From the NCBI GenBank assembly GCA_944325575.1, contig CALVAR010000016.1, forward strand, positions 1 through 51,107: a stretch of 51,107 bases of DNA. The letters run 5' to 3'. Positions 18,527-27,851 of the stretch are shown here, piece after piece; within the stretch, counting starts at the first letter, position 1, and every line of letters begins with the position of its first letter. The translations under genes were made by a program, and so were the position numbers. The stretch is from Candidatus Gastranaerophilales bacterium. GTDB taxonomy: Bacteria > Cyanobacteriota > Vampirovibrionia > Gastranaerophilales > Gastranaerophilaceae. The notes beneath the pieces are model-generated. The model searched no databases, was not told where the DNA came from, and saw nothing but the letters and a program-made list of their open reading frames with translations.

Positions 18527-19849
18527 ATGATACAAAAGATAAAAAACTATATTTTTATATTCATAGCAGTGTTTTTGTTTTCAATAAACAGTGCTATGTG
18601 TTTAGAGGTCAAAAAAATTGACCTTGATGATGCGATACAGTTGTCTTTGTCGAATAATCTTGACCTGCAGGCTGCAAGAATAGAAGTTGAACTTGCAAAA
18701 AACGGTGTAGGAATTGCAAACAGGCTTAAAAATCCGGAGTTTAATTTTTTCTATAACTTGGGACGTGCCGGCAGAAGCGAGCCTAATATGCTAGGTGTTT
18801 CACAAACTCTTGAGATAGCCAAAAGAGCACCCCGCAAAAAACTTGCAAAATCTGAATTACTCAAAAAAGAACTGGATGTAAAGACTGCTGAATTTACCCT
18901 TGAAATGGATGTAAGAGAGACTTATGTCGATCTGGTAGGTGCAAAAACAATTTTGCAGGATTTAAAAGAACAAAAAGAACTACTTACAGAATTGCTTTTG
19001 CAAACCAAAAAGAAATATAATGCAAAAAAATGTCAGGAAACAGAAGTTATTCAAGCACAAATTGCATTAAATAAACTGGAAACAGAGATAAACTCCGCTA
19101 ATACACTTGTAAATTTAAGACGCAACGATTTTAATAAAGCTTTAAATATTAAAGAAGACAGCGGTTTTGTTTATGATACAAAAGAAGATTCTCTGCCGGG
19201 GGAGACTGTTTTTATTTCTTTAAAAACCCCAAATTATAATGAAAAGATGCCTGCTTTTGAAACGATTTGTGAAAGAGCTCTGGACAAAAGATATGATGTA
19301 AAAAATGCCAGACAGGCTGTTGATATTGCGCAAAAGAATTTAACCGTGGTAGCCAGACAAAAAATTCCTGATATAGAGGTAACAGGCGGTTATTCTTTTA
19401 TGCCCGCATCGCACACTGATTCAGGAAATTTTGAATCCGGGGCTTATGTCGGAGCAAACCTTGTAAACATACCTCTTTTGTACTCATACAAACCGGAAAT
19501 AAAAAACGCAAAACTCCAGATAGAACAGGCTCAGATAAACTATGAATCGGTACGCAATAAGGCGCAAAAGGATTTGAGCTCTGCTTATGAAAAGTTTTTA
19601 ACCTCCCGTCAAAATTTGATTTTTTATAAACAAAAACTTGTTAAAGATTCCGAAAACTTAATTAAAATTTCAAAGAAAAATTACTGTGAGGGAAAAACTG
19701 ATTTGACATCGGTGATTGTTATGGAACAATCTTACAGAGAGATTTTAACCGGTTATATTACAGCACTGGCCGATTATTATACGGATTGGATAGATTTTTT
19801 AAGAGAAGTTAATTCCGAAGAGTTTGACCTTTTTGATGAAAATTTGTGA
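18527..19849 (+). CDS. TolC family outer-membrane efflux protein
   Basis: This 440-aa protein has a signal peptide (about 1-26, ending SAMC) and two homologous outer membrane efflux halves. The first is marked by DAIQLSLSNNLDLQAA and the second by RALDKRYDVKNARQAV. Long alpha-helical stretches are typical of the periplasmic tunnel. It would be the outer-membrane channel of a tripartite efflux or secretion system. No inner-membrane pump or adaptor is adjacent; it is coupled instead to the AsmA-like gene. A Cys at the end of the signal region might be lipidated, but the lipobox is weak. Confidence 0.85.
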   Translation: MIQKIKNYIFIFIAVFLFSINSAMCLEVKKIDLDDAIQLSLSNNLDLQAARIEVELAKNGVGIANRLKNPEFNFFYNLGRAGRSEPNMLGVSQTLEIAKRAPRKKLAKSELLKKELDVKTAEFTLEMDVRETYVDLVGAKTILQDLKEQKELLTELLLQTKKKYNAKKCQETEVIQAQIALNKLETEINSANTLVNLRRNDFNKALNIKEDSGFVYDTKEDSLPGETVFISLKTPNYNEKMPAFETICERALDKRYDVKNARQAVDIAQKNLTVVARQKIPDIEVTGGYSFMPASHTDSGNFESGAYVGANLVNIPLLYSYKPEIKNAKLQIEQAQINYESVRNKAQKDLSSAYEKFLTSRQNLIFYKQKLVKDSENLIKISKKNYCEGKTDLTSVIVMEQSYREILTGYITALADYYTDWIDFLREVNSEEFDLFDENL

Positions 19850-19863
19850 TATAAAAAGGCAAT

Positions 19864-20038
19864 ATTTCATATTGTCAACTGACTCCGACTACTTGATGAA
19901 CCTGTGCAATAAACAAGTCAGTTTTTAAAAACAAGTCCGGCACAGGCAACAAGTGCATGGGGTCACTTCCGCAAAATGCTAGACTTGGCGTCACTCGCAC
20001 TCCGTGGAGCACTTCTACAAGCGAGGCCGCCTCAGACA
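19864..20038 (+). repeat. 175-bp dispersed repeat, copy 5
   Basis: A basic copy starting 15 nt after the TolC-family stop. Its ends pair best of all copies: ATATTGTC at the left with GACAATAT at the right. The loop palindrome is GTGGAGCAC, as in copy 2. Confidence 0.95.
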
Positions 20039-20137
20039 ATATAAAATTTGTAAAATATAACATTTTTATTGAACAATCCGGTATTGTTTTCGTTATATAA
20101 TATGTGTATTAATGATTAAGAGAAGGAGAAATTTTAT

Positions 20138-20611
20138 ATGAAAAAAATATTTGCTCTGACAGCAGTTTTTGTAATAACCGGGGTAATGCTCGCTGTACAG
20201 GCTGCCACACCGCAGGAAGTTCTTGCATTTTTTAACAAATATGTAGATGCCGCAAACACATACAGCGATACAATAACAACATTTTATGCACCGGATGCAA
20301 AAATCATAAGAGTTGTTATGAAAAAAGACGGAACAACCGCAACTGTCACAGCTGATACAAAACAGTATTTTAACCAGATGAGAATAGGTGCAAATCTTGC
20401 AAAAATAAATAAATATAAAAACTACTATACAGAAAGAAAAATAACAAAACAGGGCAATAATTATAAAATAAGCTGCCAGAGACAGCCTTCTACAAGTGAT
20501 TATAAAATACCTGCATATTTTGTTATAGGACCGGATGCCAAAGGCGATTTAAAGATTAAAGAAGAAATGATGTATACAAAACAGCAATCCTTCTTGAAAT
20601 ATGCTAAATAA
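20138..20611 (+). CDS. Small exported protein, NTF2/SnoaL-like fold
   Basis: The 157-aa protein has a Sec signal peptide ending VQA, cleaved near residue 22. PQEVLAFFNKYVDAANTYSDTITTFYAPDAKI reads like the cone-shaped NTF2-like fold used by DUF4440/SnoaL periplasmic proteins. No catalytic set is evident. The start is well supported by AGAAGGAGAAA, with TATAAT at 20096-20101 just upstream. It is a single gene after repeat copy 5 and convergent with the Opp ATPase (6-bp gap). Confidence 0.72.
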   Translation: MKKIFALTAVFVITGVMLAVQAATPQEVLAFFNKYVDAANTYSDTITTFYAPDAKIIRVVMKKDGTTATVTADTKQYFNQMRIGANLAKINKYKNYYTERKITKQGNNYKISCQRQPSTSDYKIPAYFVIGPDAKGDLKIKEEMMYTKQQSFLKYAK

Positions 20612-20617
20612 GCGATT

Positions 20618-21595
20618 TTAAGAACACAGATGACATTTTACATAATGAGAGTCCGAAATTTTTATAGTTTCGGGCTCTTTCTGTGAGCATATTTCAGTTG
20701 CAAAAGGACATCTTGTATGGAATTTGCACGCAGAAGGCGGATTTTTAGGCGAAGGCAAATCTCCTTGCAAGTCAATTTCTTTTGTCTCTTTTGTATGTAT
20801 AGACGGCACAGCACTAATAAGAGCCTGTGTGTAAGGGTGTTTGGGATTTTTAAAAAGTTCATCTGACTTTGCAATCTCGACAATATCTCCGAGGTACATA
20901 ACGGCAATTCTGTCAGAGAGATATTTCACAACCCCAAGGTCGTGAGAGATAAATAATATTGTTAAATCCAGTTTTTCTTTTAATTCTTTTAAAAGGGTAA
21001 TAATCTGTGCCTGTATGCTGACATCCAATGCCGAGACCGGCTCATCAGCGACAAGGAATTCCGGTTCAAGAATCAATGCTCTTGCAATCGCAATTCTCTG
21101 TCTTTGTCCTCCGGAAAATTCATGCGGATATCGTTTCAAATCTTCTTCAGTTAATCCTGTAAGCTGGATTATTCTGTGAATTTTTTGATTTATTATACTT
21201 TTGTCTCTTGTTCCGTGTACTACTATTGGCTCTCGCAAAAGTTTGTATACAGTCATTCTCGGATCCAGACTGGAGTATGGATTTTGGAAAATCATCTGTG
21301 CTTTTTTGCGAAAATTTTTCAGTTCTGTTGTGTTAAAATCCGGAATATTTTCATTTTCGTAAAAAATCATGCCTTCTGCATTTATCAGCCTTAGGACAGC
21401 TTTACCCAGAGTGGATTTACCGCAGCCAGATTCTCCTACAAGCCCCAATATCTCTCCCTTATAAATATCAAGATTAACGTCGTTAAGCGCCTTTATATAC
21501 TCTTTTTTTGTTATCCAGCCACCAAAGTCCGACTGCAGCGGATAATTCATTTTAAGGTTTTTTATTTCTACAAGTTTTGTTTTTTGCTTTTGCAT
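20618..21595 (-). CDS. ABC transporter ATP-binding protein, oligopeptide/dipeptide (OppF/DppF) type
   Basis: The 325-aa ATPase has a Walker A motif GESGCGKST (54-62), the signature SGGQRQR, and a Walker B motif LVADEP followed by VSALD. A C-terminal oligo_HPY domain has the PSPKNPPSACKFHTRCPFA hallmark with paired cysteines. It would power peptide or nickel uptake. The usual partners (binding protein, two permeases, OppD) are absent from both sides, so it is an orphan ATPase here and must work with subunits encoded elsewhere. Confidence 0.9.
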   Translation of the reverse strand: MQKQKTKLVEIKNLKMNYPLQSDFGGWITKKEYIKALNDVNLDIYKGEILGLVGESGCGKSTLGKAVLRLINAEGMIFYENENIPDFNTTELKNFRKKAQMIFQNPYSSLDPRMTVYKLLREPIVVHGTRDKSIINQKIHRIIQLTGLTEEDLKRYPHEFSGGQRQRIAIARALILEPEFLVADEPVSALDVSIQAQIITLLKELKEKLDLTILFISHDLGVVKYLSDRIAVMYLGDIVEIAKSDELFKNPKHPYTQALISAVPSIHTKETKEIDLQGDLPSPKNPPSACKFHTRCPFATEICSQKEPETIKISDSHYVKCHLCS

Positions 21596-21647
21596 AAGAA
21601 TATTATAGCTTTTATTTTGGTTAAATAATATATTCTACAGGATTTCT

Positions 21648-23681
21648 TCAGTATACATTAAGATATACCCAGTAGCTTCGGTATACTTTTTTTACGTATT
21701 CACGTGTCTCGGGGTAGGGGATGTTTTCTACAAATTCATCAAAATTTTTGTATGTTAAATTGTCTTTCCAGCTTCTTACTGCATTTGGTCCTCCGTTATA
21801 TGAAGCAACAGCAAGCATATCATTTTCATGTAATCTTGTTTTTGCATAATCAAGATATGCACAGCCCAGCTTTATATTCGTTTCCGGAGTAAGAAGGCTT
21901 GCTGGACCGGTATAAATAATACCGCTTTTGTTTGCAATATAAGAAGCTGTTGCTGGCATAAGCTGCATAAGCCCTCTGGCTCCTGCAATGCTCTGTGCTT
22001 TTGGATTAAAATAGCTTTCTTCTCTAATGAGTGCTGTTACAAGATATGGATCCAGAATAAAAGCTTTTGCATTATCGTTAATTACATCCTGATAATGAAG
22101 CTGGTATGCAAGTTTGTATAAACTGTCCGAAAAATCCGGCTTTGTTTCATATTCTTCCAGTGCATTTCTTGCCAGCAATGCAGAAGTGGAGTAGTTGCCT
22201 TCTTTGTAATTTATCCAGCTTTGGACGGCTTTATTGTCTTTGTCTATTTCACCAAGCAGTTTGTAGTCGTTTAGTTTTAATATAGTATTAATAAGTTTTT
22301 CATTATCTTCCGGAATATTTGTATGGTTAAACGGAAAAGCTATTATCTGACGTTTTTCCGGCAGTCTTTGAGAGTATTTTGTATTCCAGTTAGGATTTTG
22401 TGAATTGCTGATATGTTTGCTTGCTCTGTATGCATAGTAGCTGTCAGGATATTTTGTAATGATTTTTTGATAAAGTCCTTTTGCTTCATTTCTGCTTACT
22501 GTTTTTTCAGCAAGTTTCGCTGTCCAAAACATCACAAACGGCGCCGAAATTGTATTCGGATAATTTTTTATATGCAATTGACCGAGGCGCATTGCTTCTT
22601 TATAATTTTTTGCTTGATATGCCTGCCAGAACAGGTTTGACAAAGCATCAGAAGCAAATTGTCCCGAAGGGTATTTTGTATAAATACGCTCATAAAGATT
22701 ATTTTTAACCTGTTGATTTTCAAGTTTGCTGAGCCTGTATAGTATAAAATCTTCGCCTTTTGCTTTTGACGATACGGAAAGTTCAAGAGCGCTGTACCAT
22801 CCTGCTTTTACGCCCTGTGGATGTATTTGCGCATAATTTTCAATAACTGTTTGCAATAAATCATCATCCAAATTCGCAGAATATTTTGGGTAGTTGTTTT
22901 CAAATATCTCTCTTGCTTTTGTATAATCTTTGTTTTTTGTGTAAATAAGGCTTAAATATCCCCAAGAATCTGCCATATAAGAGTTGTTAAAATATTCGTA
23001 AGCTTGTTTTATTAGCCCGTTTTTAAAATAGGCTCTGCCTATAAGGTAGTAATCTTTTTGATTTAAAGGAATTTCAAGTGATTTTATTGCATCCGTACAG
23101 TTTATTGATAGTCTGCCGTTTGGCGCTTGTGCCAGATATTCATCAAAATAGGCTTTTGCTTTTTGCTTTTTTTCCGAAATATTTTTTTCATCTTTTTCTT
23201 CTTTTGCTTTTTCGGAATAAATCACACCGAGGTAATAACCGGAGGCTGTGTTGTATTCACTTTCTTTAAAAATTTTTCTTATATCATTAAATGCCTTTTC
23301 TGCCCTGTTATAGTCTTTTTCTCTAAAGCTGTTTTGCGCAAGTGAATAGTATGCTTTTTGCACAAACATTGATTCCGGGTATTTTTCAATAAACAGCCTG
23401 TATTTTTTTTCTGCTGTTTGCGAATCATTTAACTCATCTGCGCACATTGCCTGACGGAGAAGGGCAATTTCGTATATGGCGGATGTTTTAGAAACATTTG
23501 AAAAATTGAAATATGCATTTTCAAAGTCTTTTTTGTTTAAATATTCCAGCCCTTGACGATAGGTTTTAAAATCTTTTTCGGAGACCTGTGTCATTTTTAC
23601 CACATTTGACAGAACTATTAAAATTAAAACCGCAAATGCAGAAGTTATAAGAATAAATTTTAGTTTTTTCTTCCAGTCCAA
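21648..23681 (-). CDS. slt: Soluble lytic murein transglycosylase (Slt family) with TPR region
   Basis: This 677-aa protein has a membrane anchor (13-31), a long alpha-helical TPR/superhelical region (about 40-500) and a C-terminal SLT catalytic domain. The catalytic glutamate is E555 in REES, and GLMQLMPATA and SYNGGPNAV are family marks. It cleaves peptidoglycan glycan strands, forming anhydro-muropeptides. The only start that fits is TTG at 23679-23681, with AGGAAG 8 nt upstream. It may be co-transcribed with the downstream ATPase gene (52-bp gap). Confidence 0.9.
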   Translation of the reverse strand: MDWKKKLKFILITSAFAVLILIVLSNVVKMTQVSEKDFKTYRQGLEYLNKKDFENAYFNFSNVSKTSAIYEIALLRQAMCADELNDSQTAEKKYRLFIEKYPESMFVQKAYYSLAQNSFREKDYNRAEKAFNDIRKIFKESEYNTASGYYLGVIYSEKAKEEKDEKNISEKKQKAKAYFDEYLAQAPNGRLSINCTDAIKSLEIPLNQKDYYLIGRAYFKNGLIKQAYEYFNNSYMADSWGYLSLIYTKNKDYTKAREIFENNYPKYSANLDDDLLQTVIENYAQIHPQGVKAGWYSALELSVSSKAKGEDFILYRLSKLENQQVKNNLYERIYTKYPSGQFASDALSNLFWQAYQAKNYKEAMRLGQLHIKNYPNTISAPFVMFWTAKLAEKTVSRNEAKGLYQKIITKYPDSYYAYRASKHISNSQNPNWNTKYSQRLPEKRQIIAFPFNHTNIPEDNEKLINTILKLNDYKLLGEIDKDNKAVQSWINYKEGNYSTSALLARNALEEYETKPDFSDSLYKLAYQLHYQDVINDNAKAFILDPYLVTALIREESYFNPKAQSIAGARGLMQLMPATASYIANKSGIIYTGPASLLTPETNIKLGCAYLDYAKTRLHENDMLAVASYNGGPNAVRSWKDNLTYKNFDEFVENIPYPETREYVKKVYRSYWVYLNVY

Positions 23682-23850
23682 TTTATATCTTCCTAATATG
23701 TTTCAATTTAAAAGACCTCTTATAAGTATCCTTAAAACGGGATGAAAGAGCAAGGCTTTTTATCAACAAATATAGCATATATGTAAATACAAAAGCCAAG
23801 GCGTAATGCTAAAAAGTATAAACGGCTATATATTGAGAGAGAGGACGAAT

Positions 23851-24024
23851 ATGCACATTTATTCCGAAGAAGAATATTTAAACAGGCTTAAATTAATAAG
23901 AAAAAGACAAATTATGACACCGATTTTTCCGGACAGAACAAACAATAAAAGCAGTGTCATAAAAAACTATGTTTATTATGACAAAACAGTAAAAATTTGT
24001 GATAAAAAAACAATATATAAATAG
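23851..24024 (+). CDS. Small hypothetical protein (57 aa)
   Basis: A short frame starting at the ATG at 23851, with a strong AGAGAGAGGA 7 nt upstream; a longer form from 23806 lacks such a site. The product is basic and rich in Lys, Tyr and Ile (EEEYLNRLKLIRKRQ), without a signal or membrane segment. I do not recognise it. It sits alone between a divergent and a convergent gene, so its reality rests on the ribosome-binding site. Confidence 0.45.
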   Translation: MHIYSEEEYLNRLKLIRKRQIMTPIFPDRTNNKSSVIKNYVYYDKTVKICDKKTIYK

Positions 24025-24050
24025 GCAAAAAGGCCACTCAACTCCAGTTA

Positions 24051-25490
24051 TCATAGCTGAAGAGACTTATTAACTTTTGATTTTTCAAACGGAAAAATAA
24101 GCGTAAATTTGGCACCGCTGCCCGGTTTTGATTCTACTTCTATAGAGCCGTTGTGTGCTTCCATTATTTTTCTTGATATGAAAAGTCCTAAGCCTGAGCC
24201 GACTTTTTTGAATCTTGATGTAATGCTTTTTGACGAATCAAAAACAGCGGCAATTTTTTCCTTAGTCATCCCGGGGCCATTGTCCTTAATGGAAAGCTCA
24301 AGTTTGGCGTTTTTTTGTTTTATAGATATATATATAGTTGAGTCAGGAGGAGAGTATTCTGACGCATTAGCTATCAAATTTGTAAGTACACGCTTTATCT
24401 CGCATTCATCAAAATCAAAAACATCATCTTTTATGTCTGATGTTATTTTTATTGTTTGATTTTCGTTTTCGAAAAGATATTTCAAGCTTTCGAGACAGCT
24501 TTCCAATGTTTTTTTTATAGAATATGGATGTTTATTTATTTTGCAGGTACCGTTTTCCAGTTTGTATCTTGTCAGTATGTTGTCTGTCATTCTCATCATA
24601 TATTTTGATGAGTTTAACATTTCTTTTATTATGTCTTTCTGGTCGGGAGTCAATTCTCCAAAGCTGCCGTCATACAATAATTCTAGTGCTCTTTTTTCTG
24701 CTCTTACAGGAGTTTTTAAATCATGTGTAAGAGTCTCGATAAAATTGTCTCTTTGTTCTTCTATTTTTATCTCTTCTGTTCTGTCATCCATTACTATCAG
24801 ATAGCCTGATTGTTCGGAATTTGTTTCTATTTTTGAAATATTTGTTTTTGTATATTTTTCATTATTGATTACTACACGGAATGTTGTTTTTTTATCATTT
24901 GATTCCGAAAAATTGAGTAACTCTTCAACAGCCTCTGTCTGATTATTTTCTCTCAAAATGTCTATAAAGTTTTTATTGTTATATTTTTCTTTACTTATTA
25001 TTTTATTATTTTGCGAAACAATGTTAAATTTTAAGTCTGTCAAAATAATTTCATTGCTCGAAAACTCAAATATACTGTCGAGTTTTTTCTTTTCATTGAT
25101 TAGTTCATCCTGCATTTTTTTGAGTTTCAAAACACTTTGTACCTGTGCACGTGTTGTGTTAACATCAAAAGGCTTTTCTATATAAGCAAATGAGCCCATA
25201 TTGTAGCCTCTGATTTTATTTTCTTTTGCAGTATGAGCACTGACAAAAATTACGGGAGTATTTGCATGGCGTTTTAAAAGCTTTTCTACAAAAGCAAATC
25301 CATCAAGCCCAGGCATTACAATATCAATAAGTACTATATCAATCTTGATATCATGAGTTTCTTTAAGCGCTTTTTTAGGATTTTCATACGTCAAAATATC
25401 ATAGCCTAACGGCTCAAGTGTTGCAGCGAGCAATTCAACATTAAGTTTGTCGTCGTCAACAATTAATATTTTACCTTTTGTCTTTTCCAT
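24051..25490 (-). CDS. Response regulator-histidine kinase fusion (REC-PAS-like-HisKA-HATPase)
   Basis: The 479-aa protein has an N-terminal receiver (phospho-acceptor D56 in LIDIVMPG), a short coil, a divergent PAS-like sensor region (about 140-235), a HisKA domain with H256 in THDLKTP, and an HATPase domain (NLIANASEYS, DNGPG, GSGLGL). A receiver in front of a kinase lets another kinase's signal gate this one. There is no membrane segment, so it is cytoplasmic. GTG at 25517 gives a longer frame, but AAGGGAAG favours the ATG at 25490. A palindrome at 25548-25565 lies upstream and recurs at 36228. Confidence 0.87.
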   Translation of the reverse strand: MEKTKGKILIVDDDKLNVELLAATLEPLGYDILTYENPKKALKETHDIKIDIVLIDIVMPGLDGFAFVEKLLKRHANTPVIFVSAHTAKENKIRGYNMGSFAYIEKPFDVNTTRAQVQSVLKLKKMQDELINEKKKLDSIFEFSSNEIILTDLKFNIVSQNNKIISKEKYNNKNFIDILRENNQTEAVEELLNFSESNDKKTTFRVVINNEKYTKTNISKIETNSEQSGYLIVMDDRTEEIKIEEQRDNFIETLTHDLKTPVRAEKRALELLYDGSFGELTPDQKDIIKEMLNSSKYMMRMTDNILTRYKLENGTCKINKHPYSIKKTLESCLESLKYLFENENQTIKITSDIKDDVFDFDECEIKRVLTNLIANASEYSPPDSTIYISIKQKNAKLELSIKDNGPGMTKEKIAAVFDSSKSITSRFKKVGSGLGLFISRKIMEAHNGSIEVESKPGSGAKFTLIFPFEKSKVNKSLQL

Positions 25491-25547
25491 TCTTTTTCTT
25501 CCCTTACACTTGGACACTTATAGTAAACCGATTTTGATGAAATAAGA

Positions 25548-25565
25548 ATTACCCAACTGGGTGAT
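25548..25565. promoter_or_regulatory. Operator-like palindrome upstream of the kinase gene
   Basis: ATTACCCAACTGGGTGAT is a near-perfect inverted repeat. It lies about 25-45 bp upstream of a likely -10 (TACTAT on the minus strand, near 25520). Its twin is at 36228-36245. Confidence 0.55.
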
Positions 25566-25585
25566 AATTTGGTTAATTGAATTAA

Positions 25586-26410
25586 TTATTCTTTCATACT
25601 TCCCTGAAGCAGGTCATTTATAAAATATTTTTTACCGTATATAAAAATAATTATTACCGGCAATGATAAAATTACGGAGCAAGCCGTCAAATCTCCCCAC
25701 ATAATCGTTTCTCGAAAAGAGCTCTTGAATTGTGACAGTGCCACAGGCAGTGTAGTTACCTCCGGAGAATTTGTGACAATTAAAGGCCACATAAAACTGT
25801 TCCAGGCTGTAATAAATGTAAATAATCCAAGAGTTATTACAGCAGGCAGAGACAGCGGGAAAGCAATCTTAAAAAACGTTTCAAAAAAATTGCAGCCGTC
25901 TATTTTTGCGGCATCTTCTATTTCAGAAGAAACGCCTCTGAACCACTGCCTCATAAGAAATATTCCGAATCCGCCGAATATTCCCGGGAATATCAATGCC
26001 TGATATGTATCTATCCAGTTTAGTTCTCTCATGAGAAAAAATAACGGTATAATATTTACCTGAGGAGGAATCATCATTGTTAAAAGAAAGACAAAAAATA
26101 TAAATTCCATGTATTTACTTTTGTTTCTTGCAAATACATAGCCGGCCATTGAGGAAAATAAAACCTGAAAAACCGTTGTTAACAGCGCAATAAATAAGCT
26201 GTTCAGAAAAAATCTTGCCAGAGGCAGTGATTTAAAAATATGGGCATAATTATCAAATATAAAAGGATTGGGTATAGGTTGAAATGTTTGCGAAAAAATT
26301 TGTGATTCCTGCATAAAGGAAACTGATAACATCCATAAAAAAGGCGCAATCATAGAGATTGCTCCGAGTATCAGTACTGTATAAGCAAAATATACAAAAA
26401 ACTTTTTCAT
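25586..26410 (-). CDS. ABC sugar transporter permease, MalG/CUT1 type
   Basis: This 274-aa membrane protein has six predicted transmembrane segments. The EAA loop DAAKIDGCNFFETFFKI is the contact site for the ATPase. The C-terminal pattern fits MalG-type permeases of the carbohydrate uptake family (ITAWNSFMWPLIVT). The MalF-type partner, binding protein and ATPase are not next to it; upstream is a divergent HNH gene. It is either a remnant of a split operon or works with remote subunits. Confidence 0.87.
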   Translation of the reverse strand: MKKFFVYFAYTVLILGAISMIAPFLWMLSVSFMQESQIFSQTFQPIPNPFIFDNYAHIFKSLPLARFFLNSLFIALLTTVFQVLFSSMAGYVFARNKSKYMEFIFFVFLLTMMIPPQVNIIPLFFLMRELNWIDTYQALIFPGIFGGFGIFLMRQWFRGVSSEIEDAAKIDGCNFFETFFKIAFPLSLPAVITLGLFTFITAWNSFMWPLIVTNSPEVTTLPVALSQFKSSFRETIMWGDLTACSVILSLPVIIIFIYGKKYFINDLLQGSMKE

Positions 26411-26584
26411 CTATTTTATTTTAAGTGTTACAGGTTTAAATTACAAATATAATCTTTAAAAATACAGCTTAATATTCATTTACAAATCAATAATATACAC
26501 TTATTTTTTTTATAAAAATATGTTATACTACAAATGTAACAACAAGCTGTTTCACACAACATAATGCCGTTACAGGAGATTTAT

Positions 26585-27100
26585 ATGAGCAGGGTGCTTT
26601 TATTGAATAATGAAAACGAACCGCTTCGAATATGCAGTTGGAAGCGGGCCCTGAAGTTATTGATGAACGGCAAAGCACAATGCGACAAAAGTATAAAAAG
26701 TATTGAGGATTATTTGAGTATTGATAATACACAAATTCCTAAAGTTATAAGACTTAACTATAATGTGGCAGTTCCTTATCGGGAACTGCCTTTTTGTCGG
26801 GAAAATGTTTTTGTCAGGGATGAATACACGTGTCAGTATTGCGGCAGGAAATTTTCTGCACAGGATTTGACACTGGATCATGTATATCCAAAATCACGAT
26901 TGGGCCCTGATATATGGGAAAATATAGTAACCTGCTGCAAGGAGTGTAACCAGTTTAAGGCGGATAAAACTCCTAAAGAAGCAGGCATGAAGCTTCTTAG
27001 ACGCCCTTTCCGGCCTAAAGAGTATTTTGTTTATGAAATGAAAAAATATTCCGCAAAAGAGCAGATGTATTGGCGACGATGGTGTTATAAAACCGCCTAA
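26585..27100 (+). CDS. HNH endonuclease family protein
   Basis: A 171-aa protein with an intact HNH centre. C83 and C86 plus C118 and C121 bind the structural zinc, D98-H99 (TLDHVYPKSRLGP) holds the general base, and N113 follows. The first 75 residues form a small helical/beta lead (SRVLLLNNENEPLRICSW) typical of a widespread HNH family common in cyanobacteria. It probably acts on DNA, but the role is unknown. The start at 26585 follows CAGGAG. An upstream frame beginning at 26564 has no such site. It is monocistronic. Confidence 0.85.
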   Translation: MSRVLLLNNENEPLRICSWKRALKLLMNGKAQCDKSIKSIEDYLSIDNTQIPKVIRLNYNVAVPYRELPFCRENVFVRDEYTCQYCGRKFSAQDLTLDHVYPKSRLGPDIWENIVTCCKECNQFKADKTPKEAGMKLLRRPFRPKEYFVYEMKKYSAKEQMYWRRWCYKTA

Positions 27101-27259
27101 GATGTCATTATTTATATAACGATAATATGTATTATGTAAAAAGAGTTATTTAATAAGAAAAAACATTTCTCTTTTTATTTGTTCATTTTTTCTTTTTGTT
27201 GCTATGCAAAAAGTTCACTATTTACTGTTATATAAAATAATTAGGATTAATATTATTTC

Positions 27260-27480
27260 GTGAAGCCATTTTCTATAGCTCGCAACAGCTCGCTAAGAAA
27301 AGAAGGCAAAACGAACCAAAAAAGAAAAACAAGCTATACCAAAAGAAACAGTAAGTATTTTAACGGCAATTTTTCAGCGACAGGCTGCTGTAAAAATTGC
27401 CTCAAAACACAAACTGTTTCTAGTCAAGGTTACAACAGGGGCGTGCCGCCCCCGTACCCCCTGCATATTACTCTTGACAA
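27260..27480. repeat. Probable non-coding repeat-like stretch with G/C-rich hairpin
   Basis: An open frame exists here, but its composition (poly-Lys/Arg, then GVPPPYP) looks like translated repeat DNA and it has no ribosome-binding site. CAGGGG and CCCCTG (about 27434-27463) can pair around a C-rich core, unlike the AT-rich surroundings. I recall similar text as intergenic dispersed sequence in related genomes, but cannot verify that. No gene is seen in 27101-27851. Confidence 0.4.
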
Positions 27481-27498
27481 AATTACTTCTTTAGTAAA

Positions 27499-27715
27499 GC
27501 AACAACTCAAATATTTAAAATACCTTTTGAGAAATGAATTACAGAATATTATTTGAACAACTACAAACGAGGTAATGTCCGAGGGCTGGGAAATTATAAC
27601 AAATACAAAGATATTTGCATCTTTAGCAATTTTGACAGCCCGAGTTGCCGAGACGAGTTCAAATTATATTCTGTTTGAATGGATCATCAGGTATTTTGAA
27701 TATTTGAGTTATTGC
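27499..27715. repeat. Long inverted repeat (about 60-bp arms, 98-bp loop)
   Basis: The left arm 27499-27558 (GCAACAACTCAAATATT ... TTTGAAC) and right arm 27657-27715 (GTTCAAATTATATTCTG ... TGAGTTATTGC) are complementary at roughly four positions in five. The loop pairs again (GGGCTG at 27583-27588 with CAGCCC at 27636-27641; CAAATA with TATTTG), so the whole 217 nt can fold into one long hairpin. No protein is encoded here. Confidence 0.75.
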
Positions 27716-27851
27716 TTATTTGCTAAAATTTATAACTAATAAATTACATAATACATATTATCAATGCATTTTACTCCTTTCCTCCAATGAAATTTAAAAA
27801 GAAGTTTATTATCTTGTTAGTGTAAATTGCTAAAAATTGGAGAGAACGAAA

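Noticed and set aside
27260-27556. 98-codon frame in the gene-free region
   Set aside because: No ribosome-binding site, composition like translated repeat DNA, and it ends inside the left arm of the long inverted repeat.
27499-27715. Retron or group II intron RNA
   Set aside because: No reverse transcriptase frame exists near the long hairpin, and no domain V-like sequence was recognised.
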